DNA from: Saururus chinensis
Taxonomy: Eukaryota; Streptophyta; Magnoliopsida; Piperales; Saururaceae
Length of the DNA: 64,000 nucleotides
Assembly (NCBI GenBank): GCA_035235625.1
Contig: CP141145.1
Coordinates: 23,190,563-23,254,562 of the forward strand
Reading direction: 5' to 3'
This document shows positions 22,295-34,205 of this stretch, piece by piece (position 1 is the first letter of the stretch; every line of letters starts with the position of its first letter). The translations under genes and the position numbers were made by a program. Below the pieces are notes generated by a model that made no database searches, had not been told where the DNA came from, and saw nothing but the letters and a program-made list of their open reading frames with translations.

Positions 22295-25200
22295 TGTCAT
22301 GCCCCGACGATGCCCGACCCGAGCCGAACCCGGTCCAAGGGCCGGTCAAGTGCGCGGGGGCGACGAAGGAAAATTGAGAAACGATTTAGCGGAAGACTTA
22401 ACCCTAACCACGGGCGATTTAACTGAATTACGGAGTACACACAATCCTTTGAGCAAGAGTAAATAAGAAGAAAAGAAAGAGAGTTGCTTATCACAAAGTA
22501 AACAACTAATCTCAAACCCACATGCTTAGTTAACTAAAGTCCACACTGGCTCAAAATAAGTCTTAAGCAACACAACTGTAAAATGTGACATAAACCCAAA
22601 ACAAAGAACCCTACACAAAGGTTCTGAACATAAAGTATAAACCAAGGAAAATAAGTCACACAAAGATCCCCACGATCACATCCAAGTCATCTCCGACCTT
22701 TCCTCAAAGAGGAGATCCTGTCCATCTACGTGTCGCACCACGCAGCCCCAAAACAAAACACAAGAAAGAGGGGTGAGTTTAACAAACTCAGCAATGGTTT
22801 TAATACAACTATCATCATCAAAAAATACGATAGCATAGCAATATAATCATTCAAATCAAAGATTTACATGGTGCATCATTTTCTGATCACGCCTACACAT
22901 CACCTAAAACTGCATCATAGTACATAATCCACATAATTTCATTCTCATCATAATACCCTACATGAAATGTATATCTAACATATATATTCCATCATGTATC
23001 ATACCATAATCAACCTGCATGAATGTATCTCTAATATACATTATTAATCAACCTGCATGAATGTATCTCTAACATACATATTCCATCATGTACCATATCA
23101 TAACAACCTGCATGAATGTATCTCTAACATACATATTCCATCATGCAACAACATTCTCATTCATCATGCATGTATAAGTGTCACACATGCACACTAGTCT
23201 AACATGCAAGTCCATACCCATAGAGAATAAACCCGCTCTTCAAGGCCGGAGCCCTTGAGTAGACACTTATGAAACAGACATGCTCCTCAAGGCCAACGCC
23301 TTCGAGCAACTCCTGCCCATCAAGTCTAAACTCCCGGGCAACCCTGCTTGTCAAGACTAAAGTCCCAAGCAACAACACCTAGTAAGCAGGTGCACTTGGA
23401 CAAACCAGCTAGATTCTCAGGGTCCATCAAATCATAAATAATCTCAATCCGCAAGACAAGTACACAACTCATCCATACTTAACTCCATTTAACTAGACTC
23501 AACCCAGGGAGTGCACTAGTTCCACACAGGAACTCAAATCAAAGCATGTCCTTTTGGACCAATCAACTTTCGATTAATCCACGACCGATCAATTCGGCAC
23601 ACAATTTCACCACATTGCATCCAATAGGTCAAATTCGATTAACCTCGATGAAACCTCAATTGGAAATCCATTTTCATGATGCATGTAGCATGGTACATAC
23701 GTGGGCAAGGCATACATGAATTCTAATCCATGATAAGTGCTCTCATCGGCCCCTAATGCACCATTCATAATCACAATATCAAGCTTCAACATCATCATTT
23801 AACCCCCACATGTGTGTGTAACTAGTAGAAGTACTTCACTCAATGCATTTCAACATGCTTGAAATTAACTTACTACTACACTACACATGTGAATTAACAT
23901 CAAATCATGAATTTCAGTGGAAATCATAGGAGAAGAATAGTTGAAATCATAACTCACTTGAAAACTCAACCATAAAGGCTAAACACATATAAGATCATTC
24001 ATTTCATCCTTGAGTCATGGCATTCACCAACATCCACACATCAACTAACTACATTCTATCATGACAAATCAATCCAATAATACGTTGTAGTTCTACCAAA
24101 GGGAATCAACCATTCATAATTTCAAGATGACAATTCCAACATCATGCCACAAAACATAAGTCATTCCACAAATCTCTAATCATATATCCCAACTTCACAA
24201 CCTCAATAGCATGCCTTTCCAGTAGCATAATACAACTCAAAACACTCCACATTCACATAAAATTAGCAAGTTAAAGTGGAACCATCGAAACAACATCATG
24301 CATTAGAACACAATCCTGCTGTGTAGCCGTTCGAACGCCTTTCAGGCCGTTCGATCGGCTAAAAGGGAAAATTCAAAATTCACAGTTTGGCCGTTCGAAT
24401 GCCCAATAGGCCATTCAATCGGCTAAACTGGAAAATTGTCATTCCGACAGTGTTGCCGTTCGAACGCCCAGAAGGGCCGTTCGAACGCCAACAAGGCAGA
24501 ACTGAACCATCTTCTTCCTTTTGCAATTTCAAACCGAAACATCATTGATAACACTTCAAATCCACATCTAACACCCTAATCATCATCAAAAGTCCTTCAT
24601 GACTTCCAGAATGTTAAACCATATCATAATAATACAAAACCCTAAGAAATTGGGATTAAAGAATTCCATTTTCTAATCATGCCATTAACACACCAAATCA
24701 AGTAACTCTATTCGAAATAAGCCAAAAATCAAGAGTTTTACCATGGATAAACTGAAATCTCGAAGATCTATTACCTTATCACTTGATTAAGCTCGGCAAT
24801 GAGGGTCACCCATCTTGAAAACCTTACAAAAACATAGAGTTTGAATTAAACTCCATTAAAAATTGATTTACCAAAGAAATCCCTAATTAAAACTTAGATA
24901 TAGGGCTTGTTGATCATAAAAATCAAAATTTGAAAGCTAGGGTTTGTAGTAAAATCCAAATCAGTAGTTTTTGACGTCCAAAAATGAATTGAAACAAAGG
25001 GTAAATGGTAGATTTAGAAGAGATTAAGAAGAAAGCTAGGGTTTAGTTCTTAATTAGAGTAGGCTTACCTTAAACACCTTCTAATTCGGGCCTAATTGGG
25101 GATTAAGCCTGACCTTTCCTCCTCAGCCTATTCCCAAAAATAGAAATGGCTCAGGTTTGGCCTTTTATAGTAAGGGTTAGGGTATATATGGGTAAGTTAT

Positions 25201-25591
25201 GGGGTGTAAATAGGAAAAATAGGCTAAAAATGAGTATTTTACAAATTTAAGCACTAATTAAGTCCAAAAAAATTCTTAAAATTTTTGTATGACCTTAAGT
25301 AGATGTCTGGGTTCATTTGACCCAAAAACCCAAATTTTGACGGTGGGGCCCACAGGGGTTCCGCCAAAACCCTAATTTTTGGAAAAATAGTGAAAATTCA
25401 AAAAAATCCCAAAAATTCACATTTGTTTTAAAATCACTTAAAACCACTAATATCAAATTTAATTTTGGTTAAAACCATCACAAACGCCACTTATTCATGA
25501 AACCACCGAATAAATCAGGAAACGCGTTAATCTCACGTTAACCGACAATTAAAGAAAACCAAAAACCGGTTTAGAGATGAGGGTCCTTATA
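22295..25591 (-). mobile_element. Solo LTR, Ty3/Gypsy (Tekay/Del-like), 3.3 kb
   Basis: It begins TGTCATGCCCCGACG and is flanked by a perfect 5-bp duplication CTATG (22290-22294, 25592-25596). Inside, 'aaagaggggtgagtttaacaaactcag' corresponds to the same block in the LTRs at 16361 and 58645. It has GTTCGAAC boxes at about 24325-24495 and tandem 'cctgcatgaatgtatctct' repeats at 23010-23140. It is nested in the older LTR around it. Confidence 0.9.
23005..23145. repeat. Short tandem repeat inside an LTR
   Basis: Three units of about 45-60 bp each carry 'caacctgcatgaatgtatctctaacatacat' followed by 'attccatcatg'. They correspond in position to the CATG-rich repeat region of related LTRs, which is expanded at 63255-63810. 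Confidence 0.75.
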
Positions 25592-27141
25592 CTATGTCCA
25601 CCACCTCCATGACTTAAAGGGAGAACGTCTTTAAGAAATGGGAGGCTCCAATTGTCACTAAATCTAAAAATCTCAAGGGAGTAAACATGTATAGCTTTAT
25701 CACTTTGATGCATGCTTAATGTCATAAATGCGTGTTTAAAATACATATTTTCCTAAATCATAGTAGACTTATTATGCATAAATGCATGTTATGAATGTTT
25801 TGAAATAGTTACGATTTGCTTGTGATTGATTATTTGATGTGTTTTCGAATGTTTTGGGTCTTTGGACTTTCTGAGTAGTTATTTGTATAAAGCCCAAAGC
25901 TATCAATTTTGGATTATGATCTTTTAGCTCTTTAAACTCTCTCGGTAGTTATTTAGTATAATGCTTAAAAGCTATTTATTATGGATACTTGCCTATTAAG
26001 GCATACAACAAGCTCATAAAATGGGATATCGTGGCAATATCTATTTCATTATGATCTCATTAGCCCATAGCACAGATGTATGTCGCTTTAGCATCAACAA
26101 CTTTAACTAAATGAATGATTTATCCAACTTTGTGAATGATTGTCATATTATGTGATTTGCCGGTGATTATATATGGTGCATCTTTAGCTAAAAATACTTA
26201 AACATTGTATGCATGATGTTATGCTTTATAAAATGAGCTTAGTTGTTAGGCAGAACTATGTTTATATCTAATTTTATTGGAATAACATTGGAGATGTTAT
26301 CCAATAAGTACGTAGGCAACCAACACCATGATAATGTTGACCTAATCCAATAAATGATTATAATTAATCTTTTAATCTTTTTGAAACTAGTGCCAGAGGA
26401 TCATTATAGCTCTTACACATAGATGAGGATGTTGGTTATTGAAAAGAATTTTTATTACAATAATTTTGACCCCTGGGTTGGGTTTTGCTCTTGTATTTGA
26501 GGTGCATGCAGAACTAAGGCGTTAAAACTTTATCGTAGAGAAATTTTGTGACTTGCACGTAGGGAAGGAGATGAACTCCTGAGTGCTGTCATGGTATGGA
26601 AATGATGATGTTCTTATGCTAGTGATTATGCTCTTATTTACTATTCATCTCTACCATTATTCTCTTGATGATATGCATGTGTTCTTAATTATGTTATATG
26701 TATACATTGTTACTAGTAAATTGTAAATTACTACCATTGTTATGGTTATTATTTAGCCATCCCACTAAGTATATTAGTATACTCAACATCCATATTATGC
26801 AATTCGCAATATGAGTAACCAGGTTGCGATCTTCGTGATTGGGAAACCAATGACTCCATAGATTAATGTAGGACTTATGACTTATAAACTAAACTTTTAG
26901 CATGTGTGTACTTAACTTTAGGCACATGAGTTCCAATTACTTACATTGTTGTATATTATGTATTTGTGACATGTACTTCTTCTAGACCCTATTGGATTGT
27001 AATGTGGTTGACCTTATTAAATATAGTATTCAAATTTGAATATGTGTAGGTATCTTGTCGAATGTTTGATAAAAAATTTTAAAAAATTTGTTTCCACTAT
27101 TTTACTTATGGAAATGAGTTTAAAAATCTCGAGGTGTGACA

Positions 27142-28500
27142 ACTTGGTATCAAAGACAAAGTTTAATCTATCTTCATGTCCAGAAATATAGTGTATTACA
27201 AATGTAATAGATTAGATAAGGTACAATAAGTAGCTTACTTAGCGAAACCTTTAACTTGAAAAACTTGATGACACCGAACACCTCAAATGATGTATGACAA
27301 GCGGTGGTTGAGCAAAATGGGGCAAGAGATCCCTCTACTTCTAATGTATCTACTACTATTGCTGAGACTCCTATTTTGGCTAGTGGTGTGCAACAAGGAA
27401 ACCATTGAAATAACTTTGATTCATCTTCACATGGAATCACTAAAAACACTTTGACCCCTACGGAGATGTTGACTATGTTTCACAATATGGATCAAACTAT
27501 GAAAGCTCAAATTCAGGCTATCCAAACTCAGCTTCAGACTCAAGTTGAATTGAATAACCTTAAGGAAAAAGAAAAGAATGAGGAGAATGTTAGCTCAATT
27601 TGGAAGCTGAAAAATGGATTGAAGAGGTTGAGAAAATATATGAAGCTATGTCGGTGAAGCCTAGTCATAAAGTGAGAATGACTTTTATTATAAATAAAAA
27701 GGCTTTCTTTTGGTAGAAGATGATGATGAATTTGTTTTTTCAATGACAAGGAGGTCAGGACATGGGAGGAATTTTAGGAAATTTCCATTAAGCAATATTT
27801 TCCTTCTCACATCAATGACATAAAGAGATGAAATTTCTTGATCTCCAGTAGAAAGTCTTATGAGTGATTCAGTATGAGAATAAGTTTGTTCAACTTTAGC
27901 AGTTCACCTAATATGTAGTTCCTACCAAAGAGAATAAGGTGGAACATTTTGTTTTGGTCTTCAATAGTGGACTTAGGTTCAAAATGTTAGCCTCAAGACC
28001 CACCTCCTTTGTAGACGTCATGGTTCAAGAGCCATCTTGGAAGAAGATTTTAATCGAAGTCAAGTGCCCATGAAGAACTCTGATCAAAATATGAATTTTG
28101 GTGGGGAAGGAGATAACAAGAGGGGTACTAGTGGTAACATGGGTGACAACCGACCCTTCAAGCAAATGAGGAATGTTGAACCTCTTATAAAATGTTTTGT
28201 CCCCTTTGAGAATAAAAGAGAGTGGATTGGAAGTATAAGATGAGCAGGTAGAATTGCCTAGGCAAGACTTGTGAAGGAGATATCCAACTATGTTACAATT
28301 GTAAACCACCAGGACATGTAGCATGTTTTTGTCCTCAAGAGACTCAAAGGGAATTTGAGTGATGAAGGAAGAAAGAGGACTGATGCATGAGTGTTTGCTT
28401 TGACCACTAATGATGCAAAGGATAATGTTGTTATGTAAGGTATATTCATTCAATCTTTAATCAGTTGCTAGAATTTTTTATGACAGTGAGAGTCTGATAT
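27142..28500 (+). mobile_element. Internal fragment of the Tekay-like fossil: primer site and gag
   Basis: Directly after the LTR comes TTGGTATCAAAGAC, a match to the initiator Met-tRNA primer site of plant Ty3/Gypsy elements. A gag-like coiled segment (FHNMDQTMKAQIQAI, near 27480) follows. A CCHC zinc knuckle CYNCKPPGHVACFC lies at 28291-28332, with the start of a protease-like segment near 28470. The fragment is broken and ends at the inserted sequence. Confidence 0.8.
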
Positions 28501-29400
28501 CCGTCTAATAACCTAACAGATCACTAGATTACTCTTAAAACTAGTACTTCGATAAGAAAGAATTTAGAGTTTTAGCCTCTTTGCACATAATTTTCTTATA
28601 TAGTGGAAACGATGAAAACTACTTTATGCGCAATCACGATTAATCAATCTATCAAACTATAAAACATTCAAACCACATGTGAGCACACATTAATTTAACA
28701 TAGAAAACCCAAACTCGGGTAAAAAATTACGACAATCCCAACAAAGAACCAAATCAATGCACTATTAGCAAGTAAGACAATTACATTAATATAAGAAAAC
28801 CACCAACCTTTGTTTTGACTATAACACAAACTCCTTTTATTTAGATCTCAACAAATACTTATCATTGTTGGCCTTCATATCTTCTCCCTTAAGCACTTGA
28901 AACTTTAATCTATCCCTACTTTGTATTGGCTTTTTCTAGCCTTCACCAAGCTCCTCTTGTTCTATTAACTTTGGACTTTGGGTTCTTCAATCTCTTATTA
29001 AAGAATTTCTGTAACTCCTCTTTGAAACTTATATATAAAATCTTTCTTTTAGTTGTGCATGAGCTTCATAAATTCACCATTGATCTTTTCTTGAAACTCT
29101 TTATGAATTCTTAAAGAAAACAATAAGCAAAGGTCTCTCCCTTCTTCTCCAATTTTTTTTTAAAGTTTTTCTCTCTTCAATTGTGTCGCTTCTTATCCTT
29201 TATATAGGTTTCCAAAATGATTTGGCACTTTGACTTCATCTAAAGGAAAAAATTCAATTCGGAATAACTTATTTAGGGCAACTAAAATTATTAGCGATTG
29301 ATCGTTCACTATTTTTTGAACATACAACTCCTTGAGCGATCAATCGGTCTACAAAATGATTGATTAATGAACTCTCAATTTGTTTTTTAAATCTAAATGT
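28500..29400 (-). mobile_element. Unclassified LTR-like insertion (weak)
   Basis: The stretch has no host-gene signal. On the minus strand there is a TATA-like CTATATAAAGGATAAG near 29195-29210 and an AT-rich, pyrimidine-rich body, as in an LTR. It contains CGATTGATCGCTC, close to strings in the TGATAAG LTR family. Ends and target duplication were not found. Confidence 0.3.
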
Positions 29401-29592
29401 TGTCAATAATAAAAATAAGAGATAGAAGAGAAGAGAAAGGAGAGAGGAGGGAGAGAAAGGAGAGAGAAGGTAGAGAAAGAGAGAAAGGGAGAGAGAAATA
29501 AGAGAGAGCAGAAGAGGGAGAGGAGAGAGAGGAGTGAGCAAAGAGAGAAAGGAGAGAGAGAAGAGAAGACAAGAGAAGAGAGAGAGAGGCAA
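29400..29592. repeat. GA-rich tract
   Basis: About 190 bp of almost pure purine (agag/gagg), the complement of the CT tract at 29845-30052. The two could pair as a large inverted repeat. The open frame across it on the other strand encodes only L/S-rich low complexity. Confidence 0.9.
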
Positions 29593-29844
29593 GAGAAAAA
29601 AATTTAAACTAAAAAAATTAATATTAGCGATGCTTGTACTTAAGCGTTGCTATTAGTAGTGAATTAATAAAAACAATTAGAACTAATTGTGACGCTCCGT
29701 AAGAAGCATTGCTAATTGATGTACAATTGCGACACTTCTCATGGAGCATCGCAAATAGTTCTAATTTTTTAAAATAATCATTATTAATAATGGTTCTTAT
29801 ATACCAACATCGCCATTATTATTTTTTAAATTAAAATATTTTAT

Positions 29845-30120
29845 ATCTCCTCTCTATCTCTCTCCACCCTCTCTTCTCTCCCACTCTCCCCTCTCTCTTC
29901 TCTCTTCTCTCTCACTCTCCTCTCCCCCTCTCCTCTCCTCCTCTCTCTCTTCTCTCTTCTCTTTTCTCTCCTCTCTCTCTCTTCTCACTCTCCTCCTTCT
30001 CTCTCTACCCTCTTGCCTCTCTCCTCTCTCTCTCTCCTCTCTTCTCTCTCACATGCGTTAGTGTGAGCCCTGGCTCTAAGGAGGAGAGGTGAAAAAGTAG
30101 GAGAATTTTAATTTTTTAGA
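29845..30120. repeat. CT tract plus GC-rich tail, duplicate unit 1
   Basis: A CT tract is followed by 'ttagtgtgagccctggctctaaggaggag...gtgaaaaagtag'. The same combination recurs at 30585-30845. Confidence 0.85.
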
Positions 30121-30584
30121 TTTTTATTATATATTATATTATAAAAATATAAAATAAAATATATTAGTGATACATAAGAATATGTGTTACTAATAGCTAA
30201 GGTATTAGTGACACATATGAGTTTGTGTCATCAATACAAAGGCTATTAGCGATACATAGGAGTATGTGTCGTTAATACAAAGGCTATTAACGATGAATAT
30301 TCTTATGTGTTAATAATACATTCTATTTTATTATTTTTTAAATATAATATATAATAAAAAATTCTCACAAATTAAAATACTCTCTCTCACTTCACTTTCT
30401 CTCTATATCTCTCTCTCTCCACTTTCTCTCTCTTCTCTTTATCTCTCTTTCTCACCTCCCTCTCTCTCATTTTTTTCATATTTCTAATTTTAATATTTTA
30501 ATATTATATATATTATTAAAAAATAAAAGAAAAGAAGTATTTGTGACACAAATATTTCCTTTTTATTTTTGATAATACATTCTC

Positions 30585-30845
30585 TTTGCTCTCTCTCTCC
30601 TCTCTCAGTTCTCTCATCTCTCGCTCTTCACTCTCTTCTATCTCCTCTCTCTTCTCACTCACTCTCTCTCTTCTCTCTCCTGTCTTTCTCTCTCTCCTCT
30701 TTCTCTTTGTTCTCTCTATCTCTCTCTCACCTCTCTTCTCTTTTCTCTCTCTATCTTCAGTCCTCTCCTTGTCTCTCTCTTTCTCTCACATTAGTGTGGG
30801 CTTTTACTCCGAGGAGTGGGAAAAAGTAGAGGAATTTAATTTAAT
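30585..30845. repeat. CT tract plus GC-rich tail, duplicate unit 2
   Basis: A CT tract is followed by 'ttagtgtgggcttttactccgaggag...gggaaaaagtag', a diverged copy of 30056-30115. Open frames here are low-complexity S/L strings and not genes. Confidence 0.85.
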
Positions 30846-30999
30846 TTAATTATTTATTTATTATATATTAAAATAATAAATATTATATAAAATATAATAT
30901 ATATAATGTGTATCCGAAGTTTTTTATTTAAATTTCTTTGTCTTTATTTATTATATATTTTAATATTAAATATTAAATAAAATAATACAAAATAAAAAA

Positions 31000-31270
31000 A
31001 ATTGAACTATTTGCGATGCTTTTTCAAAAGCATTGCAAATAGTAGTACTAATTACAATGCTTAGGAAAAAACATCGCAAATCAAATAAGTTTTATTTTAA
31101 TTTTTTTAAGACTGTTTACAATGCTTTTAAAAAAGCGTCGCATAGCCTTAATTTTTTTAAAATAAAACTTATTCTATTTGCAACACTTTTTCCTAAGCGT
31201 CACAAATAGTTCTATTTTTTTAAGAACTTAATTTATTTGCGACACTTATTTGTAAGTGTCGTAAATAGTT
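31000..31270. repeat. Palindromic subterminal repeats
   Basis: Five hairpins in a row, e.g. 'ttgcgatgctttttcaaaagcattgcaaa' and 'ttgcgacacttatttgtaagtgtcgtaaa', are separated by T/A-rich linkers. The pattern matches CACTA subterminal regions where transposase binds. Confidence 0.8.
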
Positions 31271-31358
31271 ATTTTTTGTGTAGCAAAATTTTTTTTTAAC
31301 GACGCTTTGTATTACATCACTAATAAAAGTTTTGCTAATACTCCTTTTTGTTGTAGTG

Positions 31359-31896
31359 TATTGTTAATCTACTATAATATTCCCTTGATTATATGCATGC
31401 GTTATTAATCATGTTATATGTATATATTATTACTCTTAAATTTTGAAATTTTTGTCATTGTTGTGGTTTTTGTTTAGCTATTCTATTGGGTAAATTAGTA
31501 TACTCAACATCCTTTATGATGCAGGTCTATATGACAAGTGATTGGGTTAGGATCTTGGTGATTGGGAAAGATGATAAGTGGCTCTATAGATTGATGTAGG
31601 ACTTTTGACTTATTTAACTAAATTTTAGTATATGTGTATTTGACTTTAGGCACGTGAGTGTTAATTATTTACATTATTGTATATTTATGTATATGTGACA
31701 TGTACTCAAGTTGGACCCTATTGGATTGTAGTGCAGTTTGACCTTGTTTAACTTAATATTCAAATTTATATGTATATTAAAAAATGAGTGGCTCATACCC
31801 CAAGATATCTTACCAAATGTTTGATAAAAAGTTTTAAAATTTTTATTTATGTTATTTTACTTATGAAAATGAGTTTAAAAATCTCAAGGTGTAACA
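31359..31896 (+). mobile_element. 3' LTR fragment of the Tekay-like fossil
   Basis: It aligns along its length with about 26634-27141 ('gtatactcaacatcc', 'gattgatgtaggactt', 'gaccctattggattgtagtg', 'gagtttaaaaatctc') and ends GTGTAACA. The upstream part of this LTR is missing at the CACTA junction. Confidence 0.85.
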
Positions 31897-33033
31897 TCAT
31901 GTGAGCTAGATATAAAGTTGAGGGTTGATACTTTAAATAACCAACCCTCCATCTTTTATTTTCCTTTGCAAGTTGTTTCAATGAAAAAATAACCACCCCT
32001 AGAAAAAATGTAGGACCCAATGTTCAAAATTTGAAATATAACCTTGAAAAAGATGACTGCTGCTTGAAAAATGTAGGACCCACATTCAAATTATGAAGTA
32101 GCAGAGGAACACATTCTTAATGTGATTCCAATTTATATAAACTCAGATGCATGCTCTTGCGAAAGTATCCAATAGGCATTTGTCTATGCAACACTTGCTG
32201 AGAAAATCAGCCAAACAAATCAAGCTTACTCATCAGGCCCTAACCTTGTGTCATACAAGTGTGCGTCTAGCCTACAAACCCAAGCCATGAACCTACCCCA
32301 AGGTGGATATGCAAACATGTAAGGATATTTACCAAATAAGTTAGCTAGAGGAGGGCACAACCTTGCAATGTACACATGAAAACTTAGGTAACTTGAGTAC
32401 AAAATGTTTGTTTCAGTAGCATCCATGCAAAGACTGTGAAGATTATGTTTCCAACATGGCCCCAAGGCTGGATGGTTGACACATAGGTTGGTGAACCACA
32501 TCATCCATTTGAGGGGTTCTAAGCATGATGACTAGTCAATCAACAAGCATGTGCCTTGTAGCCACTTACAAAGCTAGTCATCATACCATCAACACAATAT
32601 TTAAGCTAAATAAGTCTCCCCTATGTAGCATAAGAGACATATTACATTTTACTAGAGTAGCAACTAAAGTGGATATACGTGGATACTAAATGGTTCTAAA
32701 ACACTCCAAAAGGATCTTCAATACTATCTAGGGGAAGAGAACATGTTAAAAGCCTGAACAACATCATGGTTGACTAAATGTCCCAAAATAGCCAACCACG
32801 AGTGTGCAATGCTGTAGGCATTCCCGTTATGCTTGCACACATATGTGAGCAATGTTACGTGCAATCCCCCAAATGCATGCACACAAATATGTGCAATGCA
32901 TGCACATATATGTGCCTACCTACATATGTCACAAGTACTACTCCCTGCTTCTATGTGACAAAACAATTTTTAGATGAACCCTATTTATATGAACCAGGGG
33001 CTGATAGCCTGACACACAATTGTGTGAGCCGAA
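31897..33033. other. Intergenic, no gene recognised
   Basis: There is no recognisable protein or RNA. An approximate direct repeat 'aaaaatgtaggaccca' occurs at about 32005 and 32070. The open frames of 92 and 124 residues (32226-32504 minus, 32778-33152 plus) lack recognisable motifs. Confidence 0.5.
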
Positions 33034-33312
33034 GCATTACATGCTATTTGATTTTAATTGGATGGTACACATTTTCAAGGGGTCTCTTAATGCACATTAT
33101 TAGATTGAGATCTGATGGCTTGCAAAATCATGCACTATTAGATTTGATCTAATGGTACACATTACTCAAGGGGTACTTTAATGCGCATTGTTAGATCAAA
33201 TATAATGGCTTGTAAATTTGCACACTATTAGATTTTAATTTGATGGTACACATTACTCAAAGGGTCTTATAGTGCACAATGTTAGATTGAGATCTGATGG
33301 CTTGCAATGGCA
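33034..33312. repeat. Three-copy tandem repeat, 90-98 bp
   Basis: Three diverged units share 'gatggtacacattactcaaggggt', 'taatgcacattgttagatt' and 'gatctgatggcttgcaa'. Units begin near 33034, 33132 and 33222. Confidence 0.85.
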
Positions 33313-33453
33313 TCACATATATTATGGCTCATATTAACTTTTTTCTTTTAATTTAGATGCATGTCTTCATATTAGATGCATTTTGTGGAGCATGAGGGAT
33401 AGTGTTTTGATTGGTGTTCTCCACTATATGTACATGGGCTTAAGCCTAAGTAA

Positions 33454-33656
33454 TACTCCTTTCATCGTCCTAAATTAGTAGCTCTACATGGTAAAAAAGT
33501 TTATTTTATTTTAATATTTCTATTTTGTTCAATTTAAGCAGGTTAGATACTTAAACAAGAATATCATAAATTTATTTTCTCTTCTCTTGTAGGTTTCACC
33601 ATTAAATAAAATTAATTATTTTTTTAAATATAACTATTAATTTGGGACAAATAGTA
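33454..33656. mobile_element. Stowaway-type MITE
   Basis: TA|CTCCTTTCATCGTCC at the left and the inverted relative ATTAATTTGGGACAAATAG|TA at the right, with TA target sites, are typical of Tc1/mariner-derived Stowaway MITEs. Length is about 200 bp. Confidence 0.75.
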
Positions 33657-34205
33657 TAATTTTTTGTAGGAAGGTAAAATATTTAAATGTGTGACCCTAT
33701 GATGAGCTTAATAAGAGCCCGTAACAAGTAGGCTTTTGATATATCTTTGTGGGAAGCATTTTTTTACGCTTCACTTACAGGAGGTTAGTCAATCAAAATT
33801 TTAAATACTAGATTTAAAATATGAGATTTTAGAATATAATTTAAATTCTTGGATTTGAACTGCCATATTTTAAAATATTTGGATACCAAAATCTTGTATT
33901 ACTAGAATCCTGGGATTTGAGCTGTTGATTTCAAAATAATTAACTCCTAAAATTTTTTCATCTACAATTTTAAAATTTGACTAATTCATAATTTGAAAAA
34001 ATACAAAAGGTGGCCATGAGCGGAGTAGGCAATAGGGTAGGCAAAAGAAAAAAATCAAAACAGAAAACGGAAGACAACGATAGCTGGAGGGTGAGAGGAG
34101 ACGTGACCTGGCCACGATGGTTTCTCTAGCAAGGATGGTGGCCTCTGCCAAGCTCTAGTTGCCGCATGAAAATGCCAGCCTCCTCCAAGCCATGGAAAGC
34201 AGTAT
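33657..34205. other. Intergenic AT-rich, no gene recognised
   Basis: Repeated 'ttttaaaat' and 'gatttgaactg/gatttgagctg' strings near 33850-33930, and a short GC-richer stretch at 34010-34200 without a convincing frame. Confidence 0.45.

Larger units (their letters stand above)
20053..27141 (+). mobile_element. 5' LTR of the Tekay-like fossil (about 2.6 kb without nested inserts)
   Basis: It shares layout with the solo LTR at 44215-47044: the 'agcccaagaacgtgcc...' and 'agtccataagtaccaagaatg' stretch near 20210-20380, the 'aggggagactac' repeats near 22040-22290, and the end GAGGTGTGACA. It is split by an LTR at 20626-21777 and another at 22295-25591. Confidence 0.75.
29400..31358. mobile_element. 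Non-autonomous CACTA-like element with hairpin subterminal repeats
   Basis: The right end is CTCCTTTTTGTTGTAGTG, the reverse complement of a CACTACAACAAAAAG terminus as in plant CACTA (En/Spm) elements. Inside that end, at 31000-31270, are five short palindromic units of the form GCGACRCTTnnnnAAGCGTCGC. The interior has long GA and CT tracts and no transposase. The left terminus was not found, so the left bound is approximate and the element may be truncated. Confidence 0.55.
20053..31896 (+). mobile_element. Ty3/Gypsy LTR retrotransposon fossil (Tekay/Del-like) with nested insertions
   Basis: It consists of a 5' LTR (20053-27141, including two nested LTRs), a Met-tRNA-type primer site, a partial internal region with gag (27142 to about 28500), inserted foreign sequence (to 31358), and a 3' LTR fragment (31359-31896) that matches the last 0.5 kb of the 5' LTR. 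It is clearly old, rearranged and broken in several places. The LTR start is taken from TGTAAC at 20053 and is the least certain boundary. Confidence 0.75.

Noticed and set aside
28500-28530. Left terminus of the CACTA-like element at 'cactagattactc'
   Set aside because: Beyond the five bases CACTA it does not match the complement of the right end.
30569-30849. Serine/leucine-rich open frames of 86-87 residues
   Set aside because: They are translations of a CT tract in several frames, with no conserved motif.
32226-33152. Open frames of 92 and 124 residues between repeats
   Set aside because: They have no motif, signal or coding bias that can be argued, and one runs into a tandem repeat.
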